This document shows, in pieces, positions 1 through 11,922 of a stretch of 64,000 bases of DNA. The position numbers and the translations under genes are program-made. The first letter of the stretch is position 1, and every line of letters starts with the position of its first letter. The notes under the pieces are model-generated. The model saw only the letters and a program-made list of their open reading frames with translations, was not told the origin of the DNA and did not search any database. This DNA comes from Drechslerella dactyloides (taxonomy: Eukaryota > Ascomycota > Orbiliomycetes > Orbiliales > Orbiliaceae): positions 186,001-250,000 of the forward strand of contig JAGTWJ010000008.1 of assembly GCA_020064725.1 (NCBI GenBank), in the 5' to 3' direction.

Positions 1-514
1 AATTCGTTGGGCGGCGGCGGCGTCGGAGACGCAAAGATGTTGGGGGTATCGCGCGCGCGGTTGGGAGGTCGGTAGAAGTGGTCGGAGAGGTCCGGCTCGC
101 CGTCCGACGAGAACGTGTCCTTCGAGGGGGGTGTCGGCGTCGACTGTGCGAGCGGCGAGGAGTCCACCGGAGCTGGTTATTCACGTCAGCACGCGACTTT
201 ATCAACAACCGCGTCCACCCACCATCACGCATCTCCAGCAGCCAAACTGGCAGTTGATAATTGCAACGGACGGACGGTAGAAGAGGAAGAGGATGCCTAC
301 CGTCCTTGTTGTACCCCTCTCCAAAGCCAGCGGCGGTGCGCTGCGTCTGCGTGATCCGGCGCAGCCGGTCCGCGCCCTGCCCCACCTTCTGCTTGCGCAG
401 CTCGCGGCGGATGCGCGCCTGCTCGCTGACGGACAGCGGCGTCATTTGCGCGAGCGAGGCGTCGGACGGCGTCGCCTGCTCGGGCACCTTGGGCGTTGAC
501 GCTTCGTCGGACAT
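1..514 (-). CDS. GET2: GET2-like subunit of the GET tail-anchored protein insertion complex (5' part only)
   Basis: Exon 1 is 301..514 and exon 2 runs from 172 to the left edge, so the 3' end is missing. The intron 173..300 has a GTAGGC donor and CAG acceptor, and phase 1 closes cleanly. The visible protein starts MSDEASTPKV and has a basic segment (SEQARIRRELRKQK, then a Gly, Asp and Arg-rich stretch ending DRLRRIT). After the intron come a Ser/Pro-rich linker and a DLSDHFYRPP motif. Fungal Get2 proteins have the same order: an N-terminal RRERR-type basic helix that recruits Get3, then an acidic/aromatic SDHFY-type motif, then three C-terminal membrane segments, which would lie outside this window. 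The family's role is to receive tail-anchored proteins at the ER membrane. The assignment rests on the N-terminal pattern only. Confidence 0.6.
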   Translation of the reverse strand, partial: MSDEASTPKVPEQATPSDASLAQMTPLSVSEQARIRRELRKQKVGQGADRLRRITQTQRTAAGFGEGYNKDGRHPLPLLPSVRCNYQLPVWLLEMRDGGWTRLLIKSRADVNNQLRWTPRRSHSRRRHPPRRTRSRRTASRTSPTTSTDLPTARAIPPTSLRLRRRRRPTN

Positions 515-1945
515 TTATCCTGTTATCGTGTGTGTGTGGTGGGGGTGATGTGATGTGATTGGTGGTGTGTCGGGGTGATTGACGGTGCAGCTGCGGCGTT
601 CTTAGCGGTGGCTGGCGGTGCACACGGTCGGCGGGATCAAAGCAGCAGCGATGATGTATGTAAAAGTAGAGGATGGACGGACGGATGGATAAGGATGAAG
701 TTCAGGTGACTGTGGAGATAAAAAGACGGATGCACGATGATGCCGGTGACGGTGGTGATAGTTGGCGTGCTAGCATGCTTCGAGCTAGATGCCAAGTAGC
801 AGGAATCCCCATCCAGCACATGCCGACCATCGTCCCTCATTGGCCGTCTACCTCTTCCAGCTTGCAATGTCGCCGGCATCCGACAAACACCAGCTCCACT
901 CGATTCACGCCATCCGTGGAAATGAAAAGACGGTCACGCCATGCAGAGAACAGCGTGGAAGCCGCCTGGAAGGACTAGTCGACCGCCCATGTGGCCACCG
1001 GCATGAAGAAGGCCATTGTTTGCCCTGGCCGGCCACAGGTCACAGCCCCAGCACGCATGCTCCTATGACATCGCGTAGAATACACACCCACTCGACCCTT
1101 TCAATTAAAAAGCATGTGAAAGTGCGGATTGCGGACGGCATTCCTCACGTAGCGCACGTAGACGTGCATGCATACGGTATAGCCCGAGACTACGGCAGCT
1201 AGGAATATTCGTCGGACAAGTAGGATGAGATGGTACTTTTGGACAGCCGTCCTTCCTTCCTTCCTTCCTTCCCCGCGGCCGAGACATTCGAAGCCTCAGC
1301 CTCAAGAGTGTGCAAAGTGTGCAGAGTTTGCAAAGATCATTAGCTACAAATGTAATAATATCGATGTATCCGTCGACCTCGACAAGTCAAAAGTATATAT
1401 AAAAAGAGAAAGATGCAACAAGATGAAACCGAGCAAGCTGTCGACGTCGTATAACTCTGCACGAGCAGTATATACCGTTCCATCGAGTGCTCTTCTAGCC
1501 GGACCACACATGCAAAAAAACATTCAACGCCGTCAATGTCAACATTAAGAACTGAGTAAGAGTGGAATCAAACGGAAAACCAAAGAAAGGCGACCCATAG
1601 TACTCCAGGTATGGTGGTAGTAGCAATAGTTGATGGTAAAAAAGAAAATACACAGACGGAGGAGCTAGCCCATGATATGCATGCACGCCTGAACTGGGGC
1701 CGGATACCTGAATCTGCCAGGTACGGTACAGCTGAAATGCAAGTAAATGCAGCATCGGGAACAAAACAGCAGCCAACAGAACATGTAGCGGAGAGAACAT
1801 CGAAAGATCGATTTTTTCTCAGAAAAGCGAAGGGTATCAATCAGGTCGGATGAATTGCAACGCTGTAGCCTCGAATGAATTGATTGCAACGCTGTATAGC
1901 CTCGGCATGCTACGCTCAACGAGATAATACCGAAGGAAGAGTTGG
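515..1945. other. Intergenic region, GET2 to bHLH gene
   Basis: No exon-like reading frame with splice support was found. It contains the GET2 promoter and the bHLH gene 3' flank. A (TTCC)n run lies near 1251-1274. Confidence 0.6.
1251..1274. repeat. (CCTT)n microsatellite
   Basis: About five uninterrupted TTCC units, seen directly, in the intergenic region 3' of the bHLH gene. Confidence 0.9.
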
Positions 1946-3369
1946 TTAGACAGTGCCGCCGAGCTGCTTGATTCGCGTCTGCAGTGTCTTATTCCCCTCC
2001 TCCAGCTGCTCGAGAAAATTCGCCGCATGTATCAGAATTGCGCTCTTGCTGTACCCTCCGCCTCGCAACTCGGGGACCAGATTGCACAGGTCGTCAAAGC
2101 CCTCGCGTATCAGGTTCCGTCGCTTCTGCTCGCTCTGGATGTGGTTCTCGCGCTTCTGCGCCTCCGATAGGTTCTCCCGCTTCGGGCCCTTCGGCTTCTT
2201 CTTTTTCTTCTGTTTCGCAACGCTCGCGGCCGAGGGGCTCGCCAGGTCGTCTCTTGTGATCGCTCGCGAGTTCGAGCGCGGGTACGGACTCGATGATGAT
2301 GACGCGTCGCCTTCCTCTTCCTCCGACGGCTTGCGGTGGAACGATTTCCGCCGCTTCGACGGCGACGTCAGCGGCTCGTCCTCGTCGGCTTCGGGGATGC
2401 CGATGCCCGGATACGTTAGTTTTTCGATGGGCGAGTTTGTCGTCGTGTTCGCTGCCGTGGTGTTCATCGAGTCGCCGCCCTTCGCTAGCATTGCCATCGC
2501 CCGTTCCACGAGCATGTCCTCCTTCTTCGCGAGTTCCTTCGTCGAGCCGGAGTACCCGCCGAACTTGAAGTTCGGGTCCGATCCCCATTGTAGCACCGGC
2601 ATCTGCAGCTGTTGCCGCTGGTCCGTCGAGAGGGGATTCGATTTGGCGGCAGCGGCCGCCGCGGCCTGGTGCAGCACCGCGAACGGGTCCAGATTGAGGG
2701 TCATGTCCGCGGGCGTTATCAACGACGCTGTCGAGACACCGGTCACCGAGCCGCCGAGGCTCCGTTCAACGTTGTCGCTGTCGTCGTGATCGTGCTCGTC
2801 GTCTTCCTGCTTCATGGCGAACGTACTCCGCTCCGAACTCAGCGGTGTTGTCACCATATTTGTCGTCGTCAGCGCGGCTGGCGTTGTCGTCGACGGTTGG
2901 AATGGGTATTCAGCTGTCGTCTCCTCGTGCCAGCCCCACATCATCGGGTCCGGCAGCTTGGGGTCGAACAGCGTCATCTTCGGATCGAACATGAAGGCGG
3001 CATCGCTGCCGGTGCCGACCTTGTCGAGAAAGTCGGCGAATGCGCTGGATTCTTGGTCATCGAGCAGTGAGGGGCCGCCGGCGGGAGCGGGCGGCGGGGA
3101 GGCGAAGGATGCCTGGAAGAAAGCAGAGCTGTCGAACTCGGGAACTGTTGGTAGATAAAAAATCCGCGGTCAGCACCAACAATTTGCTGGGCTCGTTGCT
3201 CGTGGCATGCAACCTTTCACGACAACGTGGAGGAAGGGATTCTGCCGACGGTTTGCCGGGGGGGGAACAAGCTGCGTCTGAAAAAAAGATCAGACGAACG
3301 GTAGAAAAGCAGGCACTTACAAGTAAAAGGATTCGTCATTATAGGCGGCGACCGAGTGGTCATTCTCAT
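1946..3369 (-). CDS. bHLH transcription factor
   Basis: Exons 3321..3369 and 1946..3144 (GTAAGT donor, CAG acceptor, phase 1) give about 415 residues. The C-terminal 80 residues are a basic helix-loop-helix: a basic run (KKKKKPKGPKREN), the DNA-contact pattern NHIQSEQKRR with the Glu expected for E-box reading, helix 1 (IREGFDDLCNLVPEL), a short Gly-rich loop and helix 2 (SKSAILIHAANFLEQL), then a short coiled tail. The rest is Ser/Thr/Asp-rich and probably disordered, with an alanine run. Such factors bind E-boxes as dimers in the nucleus. The fungal relatives that come to mind are the INO4/AnBH1-type regulators; I cannot say which orthologue. The first in-frame ATG is 3369, but the coding-like frame continues upstream to 3516 without an ATG (see findings). 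Confidence 0.85.
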
Positions 3370-3516
3370 TGTCGGCGCACGGGCGGCGTCCTCGGTGGTC
3401 TGATTCTCGGGCAAGGTAGAACTGAAGCCGTAGCTATTGGAGAAGGACGATGGAGCAGCGTCAAAGTTGAACGCTGCGCTCCCGCTGCCGTTGGAAGCCG
3501 GTTTCGTCGGCGCCAC
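3370..3516 (-). other. Coding-like in-frame 5' extension of the bHLH gene, no ATG
   Basis: The frame of bHLH exon 1 stays open for 49 codons upstream of ATG 3369, with a protein-like composition (for example NFDAAPSSFSNSYGF). The 5'-most codon that could serve as a near-cognate start is GTG at 3516. An in-frame TGA lies just beyond it, and an AG acceptor candidate (ACCAG) sits about 5 nt upstream of the GTG. It could be 5' UTR, a non-AUG extension, or the end of an unseen upstream exon. Confidence 0.4.
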
Positions 3517-3772
3517 GGTTCTGGTTCGTCAAAACGGTCGTTGATTCGTTCGTTTCAAGAGCTGCCAGGGCGTCGTTCGATTCGCCGCTGTCGTCGTTGT
3601 CGTCGCCGTTGTCGTCGTCGTCGTATTTGTGCAGTGGAGCCCCGGAAGCGAGGCAATGTAGCAGTGGAGACTTTGGTATCTTTATACGGCGCCCAGCGAA
3701 GAGTTTTTCCGAGCCGATGCGAATGACGCGGAAAGACGAGGAGGGGAAGGGGCGAAGGTGAGGAAGCGTATA

Positions 3773-3808
3773 TTATAGTTCAGGATAGTACGAGTAGGAA
3801 GAGTTCAT
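3773..3808 (-). promoter_or_regulatory. Possible uORF upstream of the bHLH gene
   Basis: An ATG at 3808 opens a 12-codon frame ending in TAA (MNSSYSYYPEL). It is the only ATG I found between 3520 and 3815 on the minus strand. If the transcript starts upstream, it would be translated before the main frame. Transcription over it is not shown. Confidence 0.3.
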
Positions 3809-5124
3809 ATGAATATATATCGGGGAGCTGCTCGAAGCTAAAGTCCCCGAAGCTTATGCAACAGCCGCTTTTGACGAAAACCCGCCTCGATGGCTCCGAG
3901 CCAACAGCAACTGGATTAACGCCAATAGTCAACAACAACAGCGGGCGGCCAACAAACGAACAGCAGTCAGAAGTTCGACGGGGCGGTTCGATGCAGGCGG
4001 TCGCTTCGTGTGCTGTGGTCGAAACGGTGCTGTACCTGGGCAGAAATCACCGTCAAACAGACAGGGCACCTGGGGAACCCGGTTCGCGGCGGGCGTCTGG
4101 CCGTCTGATGTCTGGGTCTCAGCAGAATTGCTTGCGGGGCGGGGCTGAACTGGCGAGAAGAGCAGTTGAAGGGAGAAAAGAGGACGCTAGATGCTAGTTA
4201 TACGACCGATGTCGTTCGTCCCCGCGATACACGTTGGTAGTATCTTTTTTTTTTTGTTAAATCTTACGGCTGCGAGCTTGCAGGGTGGCGGGCTGGCAGG
4301 CGAGCTGGCTGAAGGCACCGCGTGACAGGCGACGAAAAGGTAAATCACCCGCAGAAGAAAGACGACGGAGACGAAGACGAAGACGAGGAAGAAGACAGAT
4401 CCCAAGTATGTCTGCGGGGGTCTGGAAACTTGGGGTTGGAAAAACGCTAGGAGAAGCAGTATCTGGGATCGGGAATCGTGGGGCGACAGGGAGATTAGAT
4501 TCGAAGATTATTATTAATAGCGGCCAATAGCGCCGGGCCGACGAGACGGAGTTGGCTGGTCGTTGAGGTTAGTTTGATTCCTGTAGACGGTGCCGGTGAT
4601 GTGGATTCGAAGCCAATGCATGCAGCAGGCTGGTCAGCGGGCTCAGCGGACACACGCCTGCACCACGCGCAGTTCGACGAGGCGAGGGCAGACTCGACGG
4701 GCGGTGGAAGCTGGCGATTCCCGATGGATGTATACAAGAGAGTGTAGGAGGGAGGAGATACCAGCTGTCTGTCGGTATGTGGACGCAGACGGTACTTGCA
4801 GTGCTATAAGAATAGAAGCTGATGTGCGGTGTGTGCTACAGTGGCATCGGATCCGGTCGCGAAACAGAGCGCTAGCCGATGTAGATGCTTATATATATCA
4901 GAAGCACTGACGTCGAGGAGCTTGCCTGCTAGCCGGCGCTGTGGTGGAGCAAGAGAGGATGCAAGAGAGGTCCCACGGCTCAAAAAGCTGCGGTGCAAAA
5001 CTCGAAAGTGGGTATCGCGAAGGGAGCTGCAGGCTGGCTACCCGTCTGGGACGTCTCCGGCTGAAGCTGCAGCGGAGCAGGTAAGAAGCAGTTAGACTCG
5101 CGATCGTGTAGTGGTTGTGGATGT

Positions 5125-5163
5125 GGTGATGGTGATGGTGATGGTGATGGTGATGGTGATGGT
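5125..5163. repeat. (GGTGAT)6 hexanucleotide repeat
   Basis: Six perfect GGTGAT units followed by GGT, in non-coding DNA. The minus strand reads as a run of His/Ile/Thr codons depending on frame, which explains apparent poly-His frames there. Confidence 0.95.
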
Positions 5164-8100
5164 GGTTAACTGGGATGATGCAGCAATACTGTATGATATC
5201 AGGGTCCGATGCAAGCGTCGACGCGACCGCCGTGATGATGTGATATCTTGCAGTGCACTCGACCCGGCCCCGGCGCACGGTGATAAGATATAGCTGGAGG
5301 ATGCGATTCGATTCTGGATACGAGTCCAGCTACACTGCAGGGCTCTTAGCTGGAGTATTATAGTTTGCCGCAGCCGACGACACTTCGACCTTCGTACTCT
5401 CCTGCTGATATCTGATTCGCACCCAGGCAAGTGCTGCAGTCTGGCTTCAAGATTACTTACGACTAGTGCACACCCTGGAATCAAGGCCAAATGACTAAGG
5501 ACTGACAGCCGGCCTGTCCGCGATCCTCTCCCTCGTCCGTACACACCAGCAGATTAATCTCAACCTCAACCTTACTGGTCGCCAGCCGGGATCGATTGCG
5601 CATGGCATCCACCGCCAGGGCTACCCCGCAAAGAGGCGTCGTCTCAATTCGAGCTGCCAGGCATCGACGCCCAGACCAAGCACGGGCCGCCTCCAATCCA
5701 GCGCACATTCCAAAGCTGCACGGCCATCGCGTCGACGGCCGTCTATCGGGCTAGCCTACGGGCATTAAAACGTCTCCACCAGCCCCAGAATTTACCAGTT
5801 CCACCGCTGGCAATGTCGTCTTACATTGGCATCAGACCAAACTCATCGAACGGGCCTTTGCTGCCTTCCACCAGCACGCCGTCCCAAGGCTCGCTTGCGC
5901 CCAAAAGAGCCCTGACCTGCAGGCCCGTCCGCAATGCCAGACGCTGATTTGCCACTGCCCCGTTCCCCCCCGCCAAAGCTCCTGCCGAAACGGACGGGAG
6001 CAGAGATATACGGGGCAGGAACAAATCCACCATCTCGAATATTAATATTCCTGCGAAACACCATTCTCGCTCTTCAGACAGACACGGACTAAGACAGCCC
6101 GCCAGGGCTATACTTGTGCGAGACAATATTAATCAGCCTACGAACCCAAACCCCTGGCCTAGGTCTTCGCCTCTATCGATACGTCAGAAACACACCGGCC
6201 GAGTCAAAAAATCAAAAACCAAGGTCTCACGCTTGCGTGCGTGCGTGCATTCGGCACACGGGAGCCCATGCTAGACTTGCATCTTCTACGCCTTTCCTTC
6301 GGATCTCAAGACCGTATCGATGGATCGAGGGTTTTAGTTTTAGTTTTTTTTTTTTTTTGCATCGTAGCAGACTGCGCAAAGCTGTGCACCACTATACTGG
6401 AGACATGGCGACCTGCCTGTTGCCTTTGTTTCGCATGTGATCCTTCGACTTGCCGAACGGAGCGGGTGCCGGACAAGGAGGTCGGGCGCGGCCGGAGCGA
6501 ACGCGCGCACCCTGGTTTGAAGTCGGTCCCGTCGGCACATCCATGAAGTCTAAACACACGATCTGGCCTCGAAGTGCACTGTCAGATCGATGCATACGTA
6601 CATACTTTCGCTCCAAGAGGTGCAAAATGCAACGCGGTAAACTAGTCGTGCCTTTTCGGGTATTCTGAGCAAAGTGTCTCGCTCGATCGTTCGGCTTGAG
6701 ACATATATGCATTGCATCTGCGTCGAAACACTGCTTCGTCGGCACCTGCAGTGCGCACGGCCAGCCAGGATTCGATACCAGATGGCGGCTAGATGCATGG
6801 CGTGAGGGGTAATAGAATACGGATCGGATGGACAGACGGACAGACAGCAGGCCACTCGCAATCGATGCAGGAAAGACAGCCGACTCAGAGCTCGAGCGTC
6901 ATGCATTCTCGAAAAGAAATATCTGTGCATGAGCCCTCATCGATATCTGCGCTAGAGGCGGTTCAGAACGAAGCTTGATTTTATACTTCGTTTACAATTA
7001 CCCCAGGCTGGCTTTCACCCCGGTCTCCGCTAGCCTGCTGTTGCCCCAAACGGTACCGCGTCCGAATCTATGATTGCCCTCTCGACCGATCTGGAAGTCA
7101 TGGCCGCGGTTTCCATGCTGCGTGTGGCCTGCACACAATTTCCGAGTTTCGAGCTTTAAGGTTTTCCGGTTCAAACTTCAACATGCAGAGCAGAGCAGAT
7201 ATGCAGTTCGTATATGTGGAACCTCTTTGATGGTTCTCGATAATTGCTAAAGCGACTTACGAGTCGTATTGGTCTCGTATCCGTTTGTGCTGACAAAGTG
7301 ATAATCAATTGGGCGAAGATTGGGCGCACTAGCCGACTGACGAAGCAATGGCGAATGTTCCATACTACGTATCTAACGGTCTCGGTCAGGATGCCCTGTC
7401 TACTTGACTTTCTAGAGCTATGCACACAGTTACGGCTGCGAGGAACCTGAAACCCAGCGCTGCAGGGCTGACAGATATGCGCCATGCACGCCTGGCTTCG
7501 AGGATAGCAGATAATTCGATGAATTTTGGAAAGAGATTGTATGCAAGCATCCATAGAGTACAGACAATGCAAGAGTACCGGATCGAACATTCGCATTCGA
7601 CTTCAATAATGCGAATAAAGTCTCGATTGTGGAGACGATGGAAATATTGGGCGCGGAGTTCGAAATCAAGCTTGTGATATAAGTACTTAAGTCTCAACTC
7701 CAGGTTTTCCATCTGCATGCGGTGCATGGGCATGTGCATGAACAGCTGCATATGCGGGGCAAGCTGCAGCATCAAGTTTTGTGCTCTCGTAGATGATACC
7801 AACGTCCATCGACCGACAAGCCGCGGCAAAGACTTGGCCGCAATTGCTCTACACCCGAGTCGTCTATACAAGGAAACGATACACAAGAGCCGTTATCAGA
7901 TCGCAAAGCCGAACTAAATCACAGAGACAAGACATCCGACCCATGGGTTCAGCGGTTTCTTTGGAGCCGACTCCAGGTGGACTCTGATTAGCCCGCCTTC
8001 GGTTCGCTACAACCGGTTAACAAGCAACACCGGTAGCACAGCGCAGCTATAGCAGATCAAAATATACCCAGCTCGCGAGATCCTTTCAAGCTGTGGGCCC

Positions 8101-11100
8101 GTCTTCACAATATTTAATTAACACATTGCATTGCAATGCATCATATAAAACGGTGAGGTCTTTATTTCCAGCGCCTAGCTCGAACTAAAGATGCCGAGGC
8201 TTGTGTGCATCCAGCCGCGACAATTAATGATCAGATGTTCAATCCCGACATGCAGGCCAGCCGGTATATACCAGCAGTAGCTATATCTGTAAACAGTGTT
8301 ATGTGCTGTAGATCTTGAAAATTCGTTCTTGGTGACGCTATAGCGGTACGCCGAGCGACGGACTCAAAGTGCACCGTCGACCCGAATGTACGCACGTACG
8401 TACGTTCCTGCAGCTGGTTCCGCTCGCCCGGAGCGGGGAAACCTTGCGGTATTTCCTTTTTTCGACTCCATGTCCGGTGTTAACATCTTAACGGTACTGA
8501 CGGGAGTGCATGCACGTGAGATGGAGAGGTACCTAGGCTAGCGGCTATAGCTACCGTAGCTTAACGTTATTTCTCGATGGACGAAAATTATACGGAATGA
8601 ATTTACTAGCTGCGGTGCATGTAGCCGCAGATTCTCGGAGCGTTACATTATTGAGTGCTTCTTGCCATGCGTGCTGTCAATGTGAAATGTAATCTTATCG
8701 TGATCTCAGCTGTGTGTATGCACATGCACACGAGTCGTAACCGTGCCTTTTGCTCACTTATATTTATGCTATTTCAGCTCCTCTGCCGCCACTGCATATA
8801 TACGCATGCGCACGAATGCCAGCTAGGAGCCTACATAAACAACAGCTGCACATATGCTCCTACCATGAAACAGCACACATCTAGCATCGAGTTTTGTATC
8901 CGTGGCAAGATATGTACCCCCTTGCTCAAGCACGATGCTGATTACACAGCCTATAAACAGATGTATCTCCGCATCTCCTTAGCGGAGCGAATGTGAGAGC
9001 CTGTCAATGCAACCAGCGGGCTAGACCGGGCTGATCAAACCCAACTGCATATGTGCACGCACGTACGTAAGCTTAAGCATCTACCGGTTGTATACAATTG
9101 TACAAGTATATGCATGCGCATCCTACGCAACGACGCTACATCGGAAGATTAGCGAAGCTAGATAACTTGCTGAAAAGAGGTATGCAGCCCTCGGCCCCCT
9201 GAAATGAGACCCCAGCTCTAGATCCTCGGATCCGTTGTATATCATAATTCAATTTTCGAGGTGCAGACAAGCTAGCTAGGAATAAAATCGAAATCTTCAG
9301 ATATCTGGTATAGCCCGTTAACCGCGGGAAGCGTGCATGCATGCAGCAGACCTTGACGAGATTAGCAGTAGCGCATCGAAAGAGCGAATGTAAGATGAGG
9401 ATGCACGTACAAGGCCATGTTTCTCGGTATGTGGAGTCGACGTATAATATATACATGCAGTGCACTGAGCGTTAATTAGATGAAGCTAAGCTATTTGTGA
9501 GTATGGGGTCCCGTAGCGGGGCAGGGACATGCATTGCATATGCCTAGGTCCTTGCTACATTCACATGCTCGCGGTAGCTCCTCGCGATGGCTTTTCGATG
9601 AGCGAGCGAGTGAGCAGGCGAGTGAGGGGTGAGCATTAGCATGTGAAAAGCGGCATGCGGGAGATTACTCGAATAAGCTACGGAGGCTCGAGCGCTTGGG
9701 CGCTGTGTCAGCGAAGGCTGCGGACAGTGTGATTGGCTGATTAATGATCGGTGGGATTTTTGCATATATACTTGGACTCGGGCTGGTCTTTCTACTAGTA
9801 TACTCGGGAAAGATTGATCGATGGCATAGTTGGGATTGTCATTTCGTGGATAATGTGCATCGTTGATGACACGGTATATTTCCGATAGATTGCGTATGTG
9901 ATTTCAGATGAATCGATCGAGTGGGTTCCGATGCCTTCTAGGTGTTTATGTGATATGATTTGATCTTCATGAAGAAAAGTTAGGATAGAATGACAGGTTG
10001 GCTTTCCGACGAATAGTTTAATCCTACACAATATCCAATAGAACATAGTCTCAGGACCAGTATAGAACCGAAGAATGGCTTACAAAAGCTTGGTTGTAGG
10101 ACTTCTAGCTTACGACAATACTATTCCACACGCGATATAAATGTTGATTGAGCTACAGCTAGTGCAGACCACTTAGCTAGCTATATATAGTCAGAAATAA
10201 ATATAAAACTTACTTGCAAGCCAGGCTGTGTATCGATAAAGGCATCTGGATTGAAGCGATGTGCGAAGTATATAATATATCTACACATGCGCATTGTCAC
10301 GCGTAGTCAGCTGACAGTCACACCTGAATAGTCGGACCGATGGCGATATTACCTATCGTGCCGGAAGGACCAGGTTTTTACACGATCAGAATGCGCGCCT
10401 TGAGAAATATTGAGCATAGCACTGTCGTGTTACCATATTCACGACCGAAAAACGTTTTGGCACCGACGCTAGAGTAACAAGACGGTATTTTCAGGCCAAT
10501 AACCGTATAAATTACCTCTGTTGATCCGGCAGAGTCGGTAAGTTGTTGCACGTTCATTATTGTAATGGGCTTGTATACCAGACTGTTGTCTAGCCGTCCT
10601 TGCACTAGCGAAGTATACGTAGAGCATGTTCTCGGCGTAGAGCATACATGCGCATACACGTTCGCATATACGGATTCGCATATATAAAACAAATTCGTTT
10701 CCAGCAGTCCGTATGTCGTAATGTTTTATATCGGCTGGCCGCTGGTCCAATCAGCACAACGTTGCAACTATCTTGGTCTAGCCTGCTTCGTACATACGGC
10801 GAGCTTAACGTCTTAAGTTAGTGTGCAACAGATGTTGTAAGACTTGCATGCCAACGCGGAACTCTTATTATTCAACTATAGCTTCATGCACCTAATTGAA
10901 TACTTATAGGTTACCAACATTTACCCAACCTGAGAAACCTAGGAAGAACGGATAATGTTAACCCTTCAAGAGTTTAGAGGTGAGTGTGTTACTAGGAGTT
11001 GGCTGGATGCAAATATATACATAAACGAATCCGATCAGCCGATAGTCCAGGGCTTCCAGTCATCACTAAATAATCTAATCTTGGGATATTATCAATCTAC

Positions 11101-11922
11101 CTAAAACGCGGTTATACATACGAGGTCTCTCACGGGCTCTCGCTCGCAGAATATCCAAACGCGCGCCGCGGCCGCGAGTGCGGTAGCGTTGAATGTATCA
11201 GTTCGAGCATCTTGATTGCGCGGAAAATTTCTACATCGCTGCCTTGCAACCACCTCTGCCATTCTGAGTTCCATATCAAGATATGCTATAGTCTCCTCAT
11301 TCCAGCGCCTATTTAAATATAGCCAACAGTGTCCTCGTGGAAGCGCGCAGCTATGCGTGACTGCCTGCTTTGGCCGAAAAATGACACAGACAACGCAGTC
11401 TCTGCCCGTTCTGGTTGGTCGACGTGATAGCCGAACCAATGATGTCGAATGCTTCGGGACGGCTGTCCCACGTCCGTGCAGCGGCTTGGCTGTTGCATGC
11501 TGCATGTTTTGCATGATAGTGAGCAAACTGCGTTATGCGAAGATCGACAAAGGATAGTTGTATGGTTGGTATATAACAGGTGTAGTTAATTAGGCATGTT
11601 GCCTGAGGCGTAGGACTTAATTATATTCAAGACCGGTTGATGGCCGGCAGCTAGCTTAACTCCCAAGCATCTATACTTACTTAACTTTACACGACTGTTT
11701 CCTGCTGGTAAACATCCAAGCTGTCTTTAACAACTGACAACAGATCACGGCTATCATATGATCATTAGGTTTTACTTTTCAGCACCCGCGTCTATATCTT
11801 GATTTCTGTCTTTCTCCGTATCTCAACGAATCCGAAACGCGATAGCCAGCTGGTGTTATAACATACGTGGATACCGTCAGGCACTAATATCTAAAAACCA
11901 AACAGTCTTATTAGATTGTGGA

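Larger units (their letters stand above)
3517..11922. other. 8.4-kb gene-poor region
   Basis: No frame combines length, plausible composition and splice support. The proximal part (3.5-5 kb) is probably the promoter and leader of the bHLH gene. From about 6.9 kb the DNA is AT-rich, with many TATA, GCATGC and GTAC palindromes and no recognisable transposon. A (GGTGAT)6 repeat lies at 5125-5160. A minus-strand frame at 11101-11526 is open but unrecognised. Confidence 0.6.

Noticed and set aside
2094..2588. A 164-codon frame overlapping the bHLH gene on the same strand.
   Set aside because: It is an out-of-frame reading of the Glu/Arg/Ser-rich part of the bHLH exon.
4898..5278. A frame with a long poly-His run.
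   Set aside because: The run is the reverse reading of the (GGTGAT)6 microsatellite, and the surrounding frame has no protein character.
6760..6785. A tRNA T-arm-like GATTCGATACC.
   Set aside because: No complementary stem or acceptor arm can be built around it.
11101..11526. A 141-codon minus-strand frame with an opposing 113-codon frame.
   Set aside because: No splice support, no recognised motif, and both strands are open. A decayed gene is possible but cannot be shown.
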